In this document: positions 43,194-51,147 of the stretch, in pieces
Position numbering within the stretch: the stretch's first letter is position 1
Layout: each line of letters starts with the position of its first letter
Source: Paenibacillaceae bacterium
GTDB lineage: Bacteria > Bacillota > Clostridia > Lachnospirales > Lachnospiraceae
Assembly (NCBI GenBank): GCA_015057705.1
Contig: SVDU01000004.1
Span: 186,001-250,000, forward strand
Direction: 5' to 3'
Length of the DNA: 64,000 nt
Translations under genes and position numbers: made by a program
Notes under the pieces: generated by a model
What the model was told of the DNA's origin: nothing
The model's database searches: none
What the model saw: the letters and a program-made list of their open reading frames with translations, nothing else

Positions 43194-43757
43194 TTAGTTC
43201 ATCTGCTGCATGGCGGACATCATCATCTGCATGGTTTCCAGCCGTGACTGCTGTTCCGGAGGCATGAAGTTCTTTAACTGATCAAAGGGCATTCTGCCAA
43301 ATGGATTGTTTTGGCGGTGTGAATTATTGGAGCGGTTTTGCCCGTCGCACTGTGCCTGATTACGGGGCTGTGATTGTGCCTGCGCCTGAAGCGGGATCGT
43401 AGAACTTGGAACGGCTTCCGAATAGGCATTTGCCATATTAAATCCCTGGAAGATGTTGATAAATAAGTCAATTAAGTCCTGCTCGGAAGGATCAGCATAG
43501 GGTTTAATGGTATTTAACATCTCAAGGGGTGAGTTAGACCGTTCCTTTTCACCTGCAGAACAGATTCCCATAGCAGCCACTTCCCCATCTTCAAATAAGT
43601 TTATGGTGCGCTGCAGTTCGTTGAATTTAACAAAGGTGGAGATCATTCGTTGCTGGGGAACATTCATATAAGGCAGGGCGGCTTTCATCATATCAAGATG
43701 ATTATCCCCGATACGGGAGTCTAATTCATTTGCGTGGACATTTTGTTCATTATTCAT
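43194..43757 (-). CDS. Unknown protein with Gln/Asn-rich linker
   Basis: The 187-residue protein has a helical N-terminal half (LDMMKAALPYMNVPQQRMISTFVKF), a low-complexity Gln/Asn/Ser-rich stretch (about 120-160, QAQAQSQPRNQAQCDGQNRSNN) and a Met/Gln-rich helix at the end. The last 20 residues align with the C-terminus of the smaller downstream protein. No signal peptide. It lies opposite a 50-residue gene across a palindromic promoter region. Function unknown; a structural or regulatory scaffold in sporulation or envelope biology is only a guess. Confidence 0.72.
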   Translation of the reverse strand: MNNEQNVHANELDSRIGDNHLDMMKAALPYMNVPQQRMISTFVKFNELQRTINLFEDGEVAAMGICSAGEKERSNSPLEMLNTIKPYADPSEQDLIDLFINIFQGFNMANAYSEAVPSSTIPLQAQAQSQPRNQAQCDGQNRSNNSHRQNNPFGRMPFDQLKNFMPPEQQSRLETMQMMMSAMQQMN

Positions 43758-43781
43758 TGCATGGGATCCTTACTTTTCTTG

Positions 43782-43810
43782 TTGACAATATATGCGGCCG
43801 CATATATTAG
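43782..43810 (+). promoter_or_regulatory. Promoter of the 50-residue gene
   Basis: TTGACA (43782-43787), a 17-base spacer and TATTAG (43805-43810). The whole spacer is taken up by a perfect palindrome. Confidence 0.7.
43787..43808. promoter_or_regulatory. Perfect 22-base palindrome (candidate operator)
   Basis: The palindrome is centred between 43797 and 43798, with core GCGGCCGC flanked on each side by AATATAT/ATATATT arms. It fills the spacer between the -35 and -10 boxes of the plus-strand promoter, a position typical of repressor or MerR-type sites, and also lies just upstream of the divergent minus-strand gene. Confidence 0.75.
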
Positions 43811-43831
43811 TATTACAGGAGAGTGATTTAT

Positions 43832-43984
43832 ATGAGAAACCGATTAATCATAGATGGAAATGCGGTTTATGAAATTGATGATGAATGCATGAAACAAAAG
43901 CAAAACAGAAACAACCAGGAAGGAACTGTAAACCAGTCTGCTTTTACAAGACCGGGACAGGAGAAAGGTCAGAGCCGCAATTAG
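43832..43984 (+). CDS. Small 50-residue protein of unknown function
   Basis: ATG 43832 follows AGGAGAG at good spacing, and the frame runs MRNRLIIDGNAVYEIDDECM then a Gln/Asn/Lys-rich tail ending GQEKGQSRN. A sigma-A-like promoter precedes and a perfect terminator follows, so this is a complete single-gene unit although short. The N-terminus (LIIDGNAVYEIDDEC) looks like a small beta hairpin. No family recognised. The 22-base palindrome in the promoter suggests tight control. Confidence 0.72.
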   Translation: MRNRLIIDGNAVYEIDDECMKQKQNRNNQEGTVNQSAFTRPGQEKGQSRN

Positions 43985-43991
43985 ACGTAAA

Positions 43992-44028
43992 CAGGACCCG
44001 AACCAAAGATGGTTCGGGTCCTGCTTTA
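43992..44028. terminator. Terminator shared by convergent small genes
   Basis: CAGGACCCGAACCA (43992-44005) pairs perfectly with TGGTTCGGGTCCTG (44010-44023) around AAGA, followed by CTTTAT. It lies between the 50-residue gene and the convergent Cys-rich gene. Confidence 0.85.
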
Positions 44029-44036
44029 TGTTTTGT

Positions 44037-44297
44037 TTAGCAGCCGAATCCGCCGCCGAATCCGCCGCCGTTGCCGCCGCAGCAGAACAGAAGAATGATG
44101 ATCCAAATCCAACTGCCACAACCATCATTTCCGCAACCGCCACAACTGTTGCCGCATCCACCACCGCAGCTGTTACCGCCGCCGCAGCAGCACAGAAGAA
44201 GGATAATCCAGATAAAACTACAACCGTTGTTATTACCACACCCTCCGTTGTTGCAATCGCATCCGCATCCACAGTTAGTTGCTGCCAGATCACTCAT
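44037..44297 (-). CDS. Cys/Gly/Asn-rich small protein (chorion-class high-cysteine type)
   Basis: The 86-residue protein contains 17 Cys and a very high share of Gly and Asn. It has a repeated module: GCSFIWIILLLCCCGGG (25-41) and GCGSWIWIIILLFCCGG (59-75), each a short Trp/Ile/Leu hydrophobic stretch followed by a Cys-Cys pair and Gly. A GGAGG ribosome-binding site sits 7 bases before the ATG, supporting translation. Proteins annotated as chorion-class high-cysteine occur in Clostridia, but their function is unknown; a cross-linked coat or surface role is only suggested by composition. Longer overlapping frames on both strands here are composition artefacts. Confidence 0.78.
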   Translation of the reverse strand: MSDLAATNCGCGCDCNNGGCGNNNGCSFIWIILLLCCCGGGNSCGGGCGNSCGGCGNDGCGSWIWIIILLFCCGGNGGGFGGGFGC

Positions 44298-44393
44298 ATT
44301 GGTTCCTCCAAATAATTTGTTTACACTGTAAGTGTATGAATGTCAGCTTGCCACTGTTTCCTTTTTTTCTTAAAAATTTTAGATTTGATATGA

Positions 44394-44421
44394 TTGAACT
44401 TAAAGAAATGTTGTGTATAAT
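44394..44421 (+). promoter_or_regulatory. Promoter of the AlaX-like gene
   Basis: TTGAAC (44394-44399), a 16-base spacer and TATAAT (44416-44421), about 30 bases before the start codon. Confidence 0.7.
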
Positions 44422-44451
44422 TAGTAACAACAGGATTAAAAGGAGCAAAAG

Positions 44452-45618
44452 ATGGAAAAATTATATTATGAGAGACCCTATGTGAAACAGTTTGAAGCAG
44501 AGGTGACTGGATGCATACCGGAGAAAGATGGTAAATATCAGGTTCAGTTAAGCAGGACAGCCTTTTACCCTGAGGGTGGAGGGCAGCCGGCGGATACAGG
44601 CACATTGGGAGACGCCCTTGTTTTGGATGTCAGAGAGCGTCCGGAGGGAATCGTTCATATTACGGACAGGCCTCTTTCTGAAAATTCGGTGGTAACTGGA
44701 ATTTTAGATTGGGAGAGAAGATTCAGTCATATGCAGAATCATTCTGGTGAACATTTATTTTCAGGCGTGGTACATAAGTATTACGGTTACGATAATGTAG
44801 GGTTTCATATGGGGAAAGATGAGGTCACCGTTGATTTTAATGGAATATTGACTCTGGAGCAGGCAGAAGAAGTGGAAGCAGAAGTGAATGAATTGATCTG
44901 GCAGAATATACCGGTTCTAGAGACTTATCCTTCAAAGGAAGAACTGAATGCATTGAATTACAGAAGTAAGAAGGAATTAAGCGGTCAGGTACGGATTATT
45001 GAATTCCCTGGAGCAGATATATGTGCCTGCTGTGGAACCCATGTGATGACAGCAGGAGAGATTGGAATTTTAAAAGTCACCGGTCTGATGCGATATAAAG
45101 GCGGCGTGAGAATATCCCTGCTGTGCGGCAGAGAGGTATTTCATGATTACCGAATAAAATTAAAAGCTGTCCAGGGAATCTCGGTGTTATTATCAGCAAA
45201 ACCCGACAGTGTACTGGAGATAGTTACAAAGCTAAAAGAGGACGGAGCGAAAAAGGATGGTGATATTAGCCGTCTCACCAGAGAACTGCTTGAATATAAA
45301 ACAGTACAATATCCTGTTAGCGGCGAGCCCCTGCTGGTGTTTGAAGAGCATCTTTTGCCAGCACAGCTCAGACAGTTTGCCACCATGCTTTATGAGGAGA
45401 AGAAGGGGAACGTTGTATTGGTATGTTCCGGAGAAGATGGACTGTTTCAGTATGCAGCAGGCAGCAGTGATATGGATATGCGGGAATTCAGCCGTCAGTT
45501 AAATGAAAAATTAAATGGCCGTGGCGGAGGGAGTGCCCTGCTGGCACAGGGGACTTTTCAGACATCGATTCAGGAGATTCAAAAAGTGTTTCAGGAAGAG
45601 ATCCAGAGGAGGATTTAA
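44452..45618 (+). CDS. Alanyl-tRNA editing protein, AlaX long type
   Basis: The 388-residue protein is a free-standing homologue of the AlaRS editing domain that deacylates Ser- or Gly-charged tRNA-Ala. It has the N-terminal FYPEGGGQPADTG motif (about 36-48), the zinc site HSGEH (His-x3-His, about 98-102) and CACCGTHV (Cys-x3-His, about 189-196), and a C-terminal DHHA1-like region ending GRGGGSALLAQGTF. All zinc ligands are present. It overlaps the start of the next gene by one base (TAATG), so the two form an operon. Confidence 0.92.
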   Translation: MEKLYYERPYVKQFEAEVTGCIPEKDGKYQVQLSRTAFYPEGGGQPADTGTLGDALVLDVRERPEGIVHITDRPLSENSVVTGILDWERRFSHMQNHSGEHLFSGVVHKYYGYDNVGFHMGKDEVTVDFNGILTLEQAEEVEAEVNELIWQNIPVLETYPSKEELNALNYRSKKELSGQVRIIEFPGADICACCGTHVMTAGEIGILKVTGLMRYKGGVRISLLCGREVFHDYRIKLKAVQGISVLLSAKPDSVLEIVTKLKEDGAKKDGDISRLTRELLEYKTVQYPVSGEPLLVFEEHLLPAQLRQFATMLYEEKKGNVVLVCSGEDGLFQYAAGSSDMDMREFSRQLNEKLNGRGGGSALLAQGTFQTSIQEIQKVFQEEIQRRI

Positions 45619-46769
45619 TGGAATTAAATGACAGCACAATAAAAAAATTACGATGGTTAATTATATTTACTGTGATTGCCGTAGTAGCTGGTATTAATTA
45701 TAGAAGTTTATTTGCCCTGATTGTCAGGGCAGTGGGGATTATAACTCCTTTTTTATTAGGTGGAGTTATGGCATTTGTATTAAATGTTCCCATGCGGGCG
45801 ATTGAACGCATTCTTCCGGTAAAAAAAGAGAGTCAGTTTCGTCGCCCTTTAAGCCTGGTTCTCACTTTTGTGTTTGTAATCGGAATTTTGCTTGTGGTTA
45901 CTTTTGTAGTCATGCCTCAGCTGTTTGATACAGTTTTAAGTCTGCAGTACAGCTTACCTGTTTTTTTTAATGATGTAAAGCAGGGAGCAGAGAAGCTGTT
46001 TTCCCAATATCCGGAAGTTACAGATTATATTAACAATATTCAGGTTGACTGGAAATCCTATCTTGAGAAAATTGTTCAGTTTTTATCTGTTGGTGCCGGA
46101 ACAGTGCTGTCCTCTACTTTATCCGCAGCTTTAAATATTATAAGCGGAGTGACAACCTTTGCAATTGGTGTGGTATTTGCAGTTTACATTCTATTGCAGA
46201 AGGAAAATTTATCAAGACAGATAAAGAAGTTTATGAAAGCGTTTCTGCCTGATCATGTTTCTAACAGAATTTTAGAGGTATTAAGTCTTACCAGCCGTAC
46301 ATTTTCCAATTTTCTGACTGGACAGTGTGTGGAGGCAGTAATACTGGGAAGCATGTTCTTTCTCACATTATCCATATTACGCCTTCCATATGCACTTCTT
46401 ATTGGAGTCCTGATCGCATTTACTGCCTTGATTCCTATGTTTGGAGCATTAATCGGCTGTGCAATCGGAGCCTTTTTAATGCTGATGGTGAAGCCTTTTG
46501 ATGCAGCGTTGTTTCTCATCATCTTCTTTGTTCTTCAACAGATCGAAGGAAATTTAATTTATCCCCACGTGGTTGGCAATTCAGTGGGACTTCCGGCTAT
46601 CTGGGTTCTGGTAGCGGTGACCATTGGTGGCAGTGCCATGGGAATTGCCGGTATGCTGATATTTATCCCGCTTTGTTCCGTTCTCTATGCGATTTTAAGA
46701 GAAACTGTGAACAAAAGAATTTGGGCGAAAGAACGGGCAAAACGTAAAAAGACAGTAAAACAACAGTAA
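45618..46769 (+). CDS. AI-2E family transporter (PF01594 permease)
   Basis: The 383-residue membrane protein has about eight helices with the family pattern: an N-terminal pair of helices, a soluble-looking segment (about 110-160), and the conserved C-terminal region ALIPMFGALIGCAIGAF and QQIEGNLIYPHVVGNSVGL. The family name comes from TqsA/YdgG of E. coli, but most members transport other or unknown solutes, including ions. It is translationally coupled to the AlaX-like gene and ends at a hairpin. Confidence 0.9.
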   Translation: MELNDSTIKKLRWLIIFTVIAVVAGINYRSLFALIVRAVGIITPFLLGGVMAFVLNVPMRAIERILPVKKESQFRRPLSLVLTFVFVIGILLVVTFVVMPQLFDTVLSLQYSLPVFFNDVKQGAEKLFSQYPEVTDYINNIQVDWKSYLEKIVQFLSVGAGTVLSSTLSAALNIISGVTTFAIGVVFAVYILLQKENLSRQIKKFMKAFLPDHVSNRILEVLSLTSRTFSNFLTGQCVEAVILGSMFFLTLSILRLPYALLIGVLIAFTALIPMFGALIGCAIGAFLMLMVKPFDAALFLIIFFVLQQIEGNLIYPHVVGNSVGLPAIWVLVAVTIGGSAMGIAGMLIFIPLCSVLYAILRETVNKRIWAKERAKRKKTVKQQ

Positions 46770-46778
46770 AACTATAAA

Positions 46779-46820
46779 AACAGGATTCCCTCAATGAAGA
46801 CATGGGGGAATCCTGTTATT
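46779..46820. terminator. Terminator between convergent genes
   Basis: AACAGGATTCCC (46779-46790) pairs perfectly with GGGAATCCTGTT (46806-46817). The flanks are A-rich before and T-containing after, so it can serve the permease gene and the convergent small gene. Confidence 0.8.
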
Positions 46821-46823
46821 GGC

Positions 46824-47078
46824 TTAATCAAGGTTTGCGTGATAAACCGTACCGGAGCTGTGAATGTCAATTGCACTTAAGTTAAACTGATCTTCAAAGA
46901 TCTGAATCTTGTACTCAAAAAATATTTCATCTGTTTTTTTAGACATGAACACATAAGCTCCCGGTTCCTTGTCTTCAATCTCATCACAGATCTCATCGTA
47001 GATGTCCTGTCCGTTTACCGGACCTTCGTATCCGGTATTACGAATGGCATCTTCAATTGCCTGATAAAATTCTTCCAT
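46824..47078 (-). CDS. Small conserved protein of unknown function
   Basis: The chosen start (ATG 47078) gives 84 residues beginning MEEFYQAIEDAIRNTGYEG. A GAGGT lies 9 bases upstream, while an earlier in-frame ATG (47147) has no ribosome-binding site and would extend toward the divergent promoter. The protein is acidic and soluble, with alternating helix and strand (YVFMSKKTDEIFFEYKIQIFEDQFNLSAIDIH). It resembles a Lachnospiraceae-conserved DUF family; I cannot name it with certainty. Function unknown. Confidence 0.7.
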   Translation of the reverse strand: MEEFYQAIEDAIRNTGYEGPVNGQDIYDEICDEIEDKEPGAYVFMSKKTDEIFFEYKIQIFEDQFNLSAIDIHSSGTVYHANLD

Positions 47079-47154
47079 AATAAAAGACCTCATTTCTGGT
47101 TCGTATTGTACATCTGCTATTATAAGCAATCTTTTCCAATGTCGCAAGAATTAC

Positions 47155-47182
47155 TTGAATCTTATTTGAGAGGGTGTATAAT
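47155..47182 (+). promoter_or_regulatory. Promoter of hemB
   Basis: TTGAAT (47155-47160), a 16-base spacer and TATAAT (47177-47182), about 30 bases before the hemB start. Confidence 0.7.
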
Positions 47183-47211
47183 AGGACAGGAATAAAAGGG
47201 AGGTAATGGAA

Positions 47212-48195
47212 ATGGATTTATTATATAGACCCAGAAGACTTAGAACATCTGAGACTTTAAGAACAATGGTGCGGGAGACCAGAGTTTCCAGACAGGCTCT
47301 TGTTTATCCCCTGTTCGCCATAGATGGAGAAGGCATTGTAGAAGAAATTCCTTCTATGGAGGGACAATATCGATATAGTGTAGACCGGCTTTGTGTAATT
47401 CTTGATAAACTGACTGCTGCCGGAATTAATAAGGTAATTTTGTTTGGCATACCAGCACAAAAAGACAGCTGCGGCAGCCAGGCTTACGATGAAAATGGAA
47501 TTGTGCAGCGCGCCGTCCGCTATATCAGGGAATTTTATCCGGCAGTATATATCATAACGGATGTGTGCATGTGTGAATATACTTCTCATGGTCATTGCGG
47601 GATATTAGAAGGGGAGTATGTGGATAATGATCAGACTCTGGAGTATTTAAACCGCATTGCAGTCTCACATGTAAAAGCAGGCGCTCATATGGTCGCTCCT
47701 TCTGATATGATGGATGGAAGGATTCATACCATGAGACTGGCACTTGATGAAGCCGGATTTGTAAATGTGCCAATTATGGCTTACTCTGCAAAGTATGCGT
47801 CTGCCTTTTACGGTCCGTTTCGGGAGGCTGCAGGGTCTGCACCTGCCTTTGGAGACCGCAAGAGCTATCAGATGGATTACCATAACAGGAAAGAAGCATT
47901 AAAGGAAGTAGAACTAGACGTAGCAGAAGGGGCAGATATCGTCATGGTAAAACCGGCTCTTTCCTATCTGGATATCATACGTGAGGTGTCAGACAGCACT
48001 AAAGTGCCTGTGGCTGCCTACAGTGTAAGCGGAGAGTACTCCATGATTAAGGCTGCAGCAAAAGCCGGCTTTATGGATGAGGAAAAAACCGTTTGTGAGT
48101 CAGCCGTCAGTATCTTTCGCGCAGGAGCAGATATTCTGATCACATATTTTGCCATAGATCTTGCCCACTATATGGACGAAGGAAAAATCGGATAG
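47212..48195 (+). CDS. hemB: Delta-aminolevulinic acid dehydratase (porphobilinogen synthase)
   Basis: HemB condenses two 5-aminolevulinate molecules to porphobilinogen, the common precursor of heme, siroheme and cobalamin. The 327-residue protein has the zinc-type Cys cluster DVCMCEYTSHGHCGI (about 118-132) and the two active-site Lys regions AYSAKYASAFYGPFREAA and VMVKPALSYLD. ATG 47212 is preferred over ATG 47206 because GGGAGG (47198-47203) is 8 bases away rather than 2. It stands alone here, without other hem genes, so it may feed cobalamin synthesis as much as heme. Confidence 0.95.
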   Translation: MDLLYRPRRLRTSETLRTMVRETRVSRQALVYPLFAIDGEGIVEEIPSMEGQYRYSVDRLCVILDKLTAAGINKVILFGIPAQKDSCGSQAYDENGIVQRAVRYIREFYPAVYIITDVCMCEYTSHGHCGILEGEYVDNDQTLEYLNRIAVSHVKAGAHMVAPSDMMDGRIHTMRLALDEAGFVNVPIMAYSAKYASAFYGPFREAAGSAPAFGDRKSYQMDYHNRKEALKEVELDVAEGADIVMVKPALSYLDIIREVSDSTKVPVAAYSVSGEYSMIKAAAKAGFMDEEKTVCESAVSIFRAGADILITYFAIDLAHYMDEGKIG

Positions 48196-48206
48196 TACGC
48201 GAATTT

Positions 48207-48237
48207 GGCAGGAGAGGTTATAGCCCCTTTTCCTGCC
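48207..48237. terminator. Possible hairpin between hemB and the PHP gene
   Basis: GGCAGGA (48207-48213) pairs with TCCTGCC (48231-48237), with additional GAGG/CCCC pairing inside. It overlaps the last codons of the convergent minus-strand gene, and there is no T tract of note. Confidence 0.45.
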
Positions 48238-49072
48238 GTATTCTTTTGATATCATCAAGAAGCAGGGCAGAAATGCGCAGACCACCTCTTCCTGTGCCTA
48301 AATCAATATCAGGCTTATTGGTTCCGTGAAAATCAGAGCCGCCGGTAGGAAAAAGCTGGTATTTTTTTGCGAGCTTTTTTAATTTTCCGCTTTCATATTG
48401 GTTATTGGAAGAGTGATAGACTTCAAGACCATGAAGTCCCATCTCCTTTAAATAGGAAACAAGCTCTTCTGTTTTTTTGTCCCCCAGGTGATACTGGTAA
48501 GGATGAGCTAGGACAGGTGATGCTTTGCAGTCTCGAAGTATTTTCATGGCATGCTCCGGAGTGATCTTCTCTTTTCTCGGGCAGTACGGTCCGCTGTAGC
48601 TTAAATATTTTTTAAATGCCTGATCCATATTTTTGACATAGCCCTTTTCTAACAGAACCCGGGCAAAATGTGCACGGGTAATTACCGTATCGGGATTACC
48701 GGCCTGTACCTCAGAAAGTGTGATGTCAATACCGGCATTTTGAAAACGGTGAATCATCTCCGTATTCCTCATCATGCGGATGTCTTTTAACGTGTCAGTT
48801 TCAGTGATAAAATTTTTATCAGCCAGATCGACATAAAGCCCTAAAATGTGAATTTCTTCACCCAGATAAACGCAGGAGAGTTCAATGCCGGGAATCACTT
48901 CCAAAGGCAGACTTTTTGCTGCCTCCAAAGCTTCGGGAATGCCTTCGATTGTATCGTGGTCTGTAAGCGCAATTGCCGAAAGCCCTTTTTGCGCCGCCAG
49001 TTCTACAACACTGGCAGGTGTTAATGTGCCGTCAGAAGCGTTTGAATGAACGTGAAGATCAATAAAATTCAT
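48218..49072 (-). CDS. PHP-domain phosphoesterase (TrpH/RNase AM-like)
   Basis: The 284-residue protein has the PHP metal-binding motifs: DLHVHSNASDGTLTP (5-19), ALTDHDTIEGIPEAL (36-50), PGIELSC, VLAHPYQYHLG and GGSDFHG near the end. Members of this family (YciV/TrpH) hydrolyse 3',5'-nucleotide bisphosphates or degrade RNA 5' ends; the exact activity here is inferred. It is convergent with hemB and divergent from the VanW gene, and appears to be a single-gene unit. Confidence 0.9.
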   Translation of the reverse strand: MNFIDLHVHSNASDGTLTPASVVELAAQKGLSAIALTDHDTIEGIPEALEAAKSLPLEVIPGIELSCVYLGEEIHILGLYVDLADKNFITETDTLKDIRMMRNTEMIHRFQNAGIDITLSEVQAGNPDTVITRAHFARVLLEKGYVKNMDQAFKKYLSYSGPYCPRKEKITPEHAMKILRDCKASPVLAHPYQYHLGDKKTEELVSYLKEMGLHGLEVYHSSNNQYESGKLKKLAKKYQLFPTGGSDFHGTNKPDIDLGTGRGGLRISALLLDDIKRIRQEKGL

Positions 49073-49253
49073 AGGTACCTCCGAAATGAAATAGTTTATT
49101 AATACTATAGTAACATGTTTTTTTAGTTCTGTAAAATGTAGAATTTACGCGAAAAATAATTAAGAAAATTCATAAAAACGTAATAGCATTTCCCACAAAG
49201 TATGGTATACTACTCAGTGTAATGCTACATAATCATGTAAAAAGGTGAAGTAA

Positions 49254-50945
49254 ATGAGTCAGGATGATAACAGACAAAGAAGCGGTGGAAGAACCCATTC
49301 CTCCCAGAACGGAAGCAAAAGAAATACGCCCAATACAGGCAGAAGGACAAGCCAGTCTTACAGAGGAGGAAACTCCTATCAGCAAAGACGCGGTAAGAAG
49401 AGAAGAAGAGGACCGCAGTACGGAATTACGAAGATTTTACTGGCTGCTGTTTTCGCTGTTGCCTCCGTTATCAGTGTTATGGCTGCTGTTAAGTATATTG
49501 GGGGTCATAAGACAAAAGAGACCGATGTGAACTCTACGAAAGTCTCTGAGACCCAGTTGAAAAAAGAGGTACATGTAGACGGAGTTTCCATTACAGGTCT
49601 GTCAAAGGCGGAAGCTAAAAAAGCAATTGACCAGTCCATAGGCTGGGGAATGAAAGTTACTTATGAGAATGAAACATACGAACTGAAGAATTTTTTAGAT
49701 GACAGGATTGATACCCTGCTTAATGAAATTTACAGTAAGGATACAAAAGAGGAATATACCATCAATACAGATGGTTTGGATGATGAAGTAGAAACTGAGG
49801 TGAAAACCATTGCTGGAAAGTGGGATGTACCCGCCAAGAATGGTTCGATCTCCGGATTTGACAAAGCCACTGGAAAGTTTGTTTACGCTGGCGAAAAAAA
49901 GGGAATTGCAATTGACCAGGAAAAGCTGACTGCCGATATTCTGGCACAGATTAAAGCAAAGAATTATAAGGGTTCCATTGCTGCACAGGCCACAGAGACA
50001 GCTCCTAAGATTACGGAAGAGCAGGCGAAGGCTCTGTATAAAGTAATCGGAACTTATACAACTACAACAACGACTAACAGCGACAGGAATAAGAATATTG
50101 AGCTTGCCTCCACGGCACTCAATGGAATGATCCTGCAGCCAGGAGAGGAATTCTCCTTTAATAAGACAACCGGCGAGCGTTCCTCTGCAAAGGGATATCG
50201 TCCGGCAGGAGCTTATTTAAACGGAGTCCTGATTGAAGAGCCGGGTGGCGGTGTATGTCAGGTTTCTTCCACCCTGTATAATGCAGTTGTTTTTGCAGGA
50301 CTGACAACCACGGAGCGCCATGCCCACAGTTATGAACCCAGTTATGTGACTCCGGGGGAGGATGCGATGGTAAGCTTTGGCGGACCGGACATGAAGTTTG
50401 TTAATAATTCTTCCAGTGCCATTGCCATCAGAACCAGTTTTGCTGATCGCAAGCTTAAGATTTCTATTGTAGGTATCCCGATACTGGAAGATGGTGTTAC
50501 ATTGTCAATGACTTCCAATAAGACAGCAGAGTTAGATGCTCCGGCACCAATTTATGAAGAGGATCAGACCATGCAGCCAGGGGAAGAAAAAGTGATTAAG
50601 CAGGAAACAAAGGGAAGCCGATGGGTAACCAATCTGGTTACTAAGAAGAACGGTACTGTGGTAAGTGATGAATTCTTCCATAACAGCACCTACCGCGGAA
50701 AACCGGCTACAATAAAACGGAATACAACCGGCGTTGTGGTACCTGCCACAGAACCTTCCCAGACTGTACCGGAGAATACACCGACTCAGACGGTACCAGG
50801 CAGCGGCCCGGGAACGAATACCGGTGAGACGGCGCCCACTACAGCAGCGGAAACCCAGAATACTCCGGCAACCCAGGCTGAGACGGAAGGGACAACAGCG
50901 GAAAATACCCAAAGTATAATACAGCCAAATCCCATGAGTCAGTAG
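49254..50945 (+). CDS. VanW-family protein with membrane anchor and Thr/Pro-rich tail
   Basis: The 563-residue protein begins with a basic, Gln/Ser/Gly-rich cytoplasmic lead (1-54) and one membrane helix (about 58-78). Two peptidoglycan-binding-like segments (about 95-260) precede the VanW core (about 275-410: FSFNKTTGERSSAKGYRPAG, EEPGGGVCQVSSTLYNAVV, SYEPSYVTPG). A G5-like region (MQPGEEKVIKQETKGS...) is followed by a low-complexity Thr/Pro/Glu tail of about 60 residues. This is the usual clostridial cell-wall protein layout (YoaR-like). VanW on its own does not confer vancomycin resistance. The role is probably envelope-related. Confidence 0.9.
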   Translation: MSQDDNRQRSGGRTHSSQNGSKRNTPNTGRRTSQSYRGGNSYQQRRGKKRRRGPQYGITKILLAAVFAVASVISVMAAVKYIGGHKTKETDVNSTKVSETQLKKEVHVDGVSITGLSKAEAKKAIDQSIGWGMKVTYENETYELKNFLDDRIDTLLNEIYSKDTKEEYTINTDGLDDEVETEVKTIAGKWDVPAKNGSISGFDKATGKFVYAGEKKGIAIDQEKLTADILAQIKAKNYKGSIAAQATETAPKITEEQAKALYKVIGTYTTTTTTNSDRNKNIELASTALNGMILQPGEEFSFNKTTGERSSAKGYRPAGAYLNGVLIEEPGGGVCQVSSTLYNAVVFAGLTTTERHAHSYEPSYVTPGEDAMVSFGGPDMKFVNNSSSAIAIRTSFADRKLKISIVGIPILEDGVTLSMTSNKTAELDAPAPIYEEDQTMQPGEEKVIKQETKGSRWVTNLVTKKNGTVVSDEFFHNSTYRGKPATIKRNTTGVVVPATEPSQTVPENTPTQTVPGSGPGTNTGETAPTTAAETQNTPATQAETEGTTAENTQSIIQPNPMSQ

Positions 50946-50957
50946 TATTAACAACCC

Positions 50958-51007
50958 AAAAAGACAGCATCAGACACATATTTTAGGTCTGGTACTGTCT
51001 TTTTTTA
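50958..51007 (+). terminator. Terminator after VanW-family gene
   Basis: AAAAAGACAG (50958-50967) pairs with CTGTCTTTTT (50995-51004), with CAGAC/GTCTG inside, and T runs to 51006. Confidence 0.87.
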
Positions 51008-51048
51008 AATTGTTTTGAAAATAATACTTTAATTTCCAGTTTTAATAT

Positions 51049-51076
51049 TTGCTTTTTGTTGAATAATTGTTATAAT
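51049..51076 (+). promoter_or_regulatory. Promoter of the PFOR gene
   Basis: TTGCTT (51049-51054), a 16-base spacer and TATAAT (51071-51076). A short GC hairpin, TTCCCC-taa-GGGGAA (51091-51105), would lie near the 5' end of the transcript. Confidence 0.65.
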
Positions 51077-51147
51077 AATGTCAGGTCACTTTCCCCTAAG
51101 GGGAACCAAATTATACAAATATTCACATTTGCAGGAGGAAATCAAGA

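Noticed and set aside
43844-44293. 149-aa Ala/Val-rich minus-strand frame and overlapping plus-strand Ala/Pro-rich frames
   Set aside because: They are other-frame readings of the Cys/Gly-rich gene's repetitive GC-rich codons; only the 86-aa frame has a ribosome-binding site and sensible protein features.
45618-46769. Quorum-sensing autoinducer-2 exporter
   Set aside because: The family name is historical; most PF01594 members have no shown AI-2 role, and no luxS or lsr gene is present here.
49254-50945. Vancomycin-resistance determinant
   Set aside because: VanW-family domains are common in clostridial wall proteins; there is no VanH/A/X or VanRS gene nearby.
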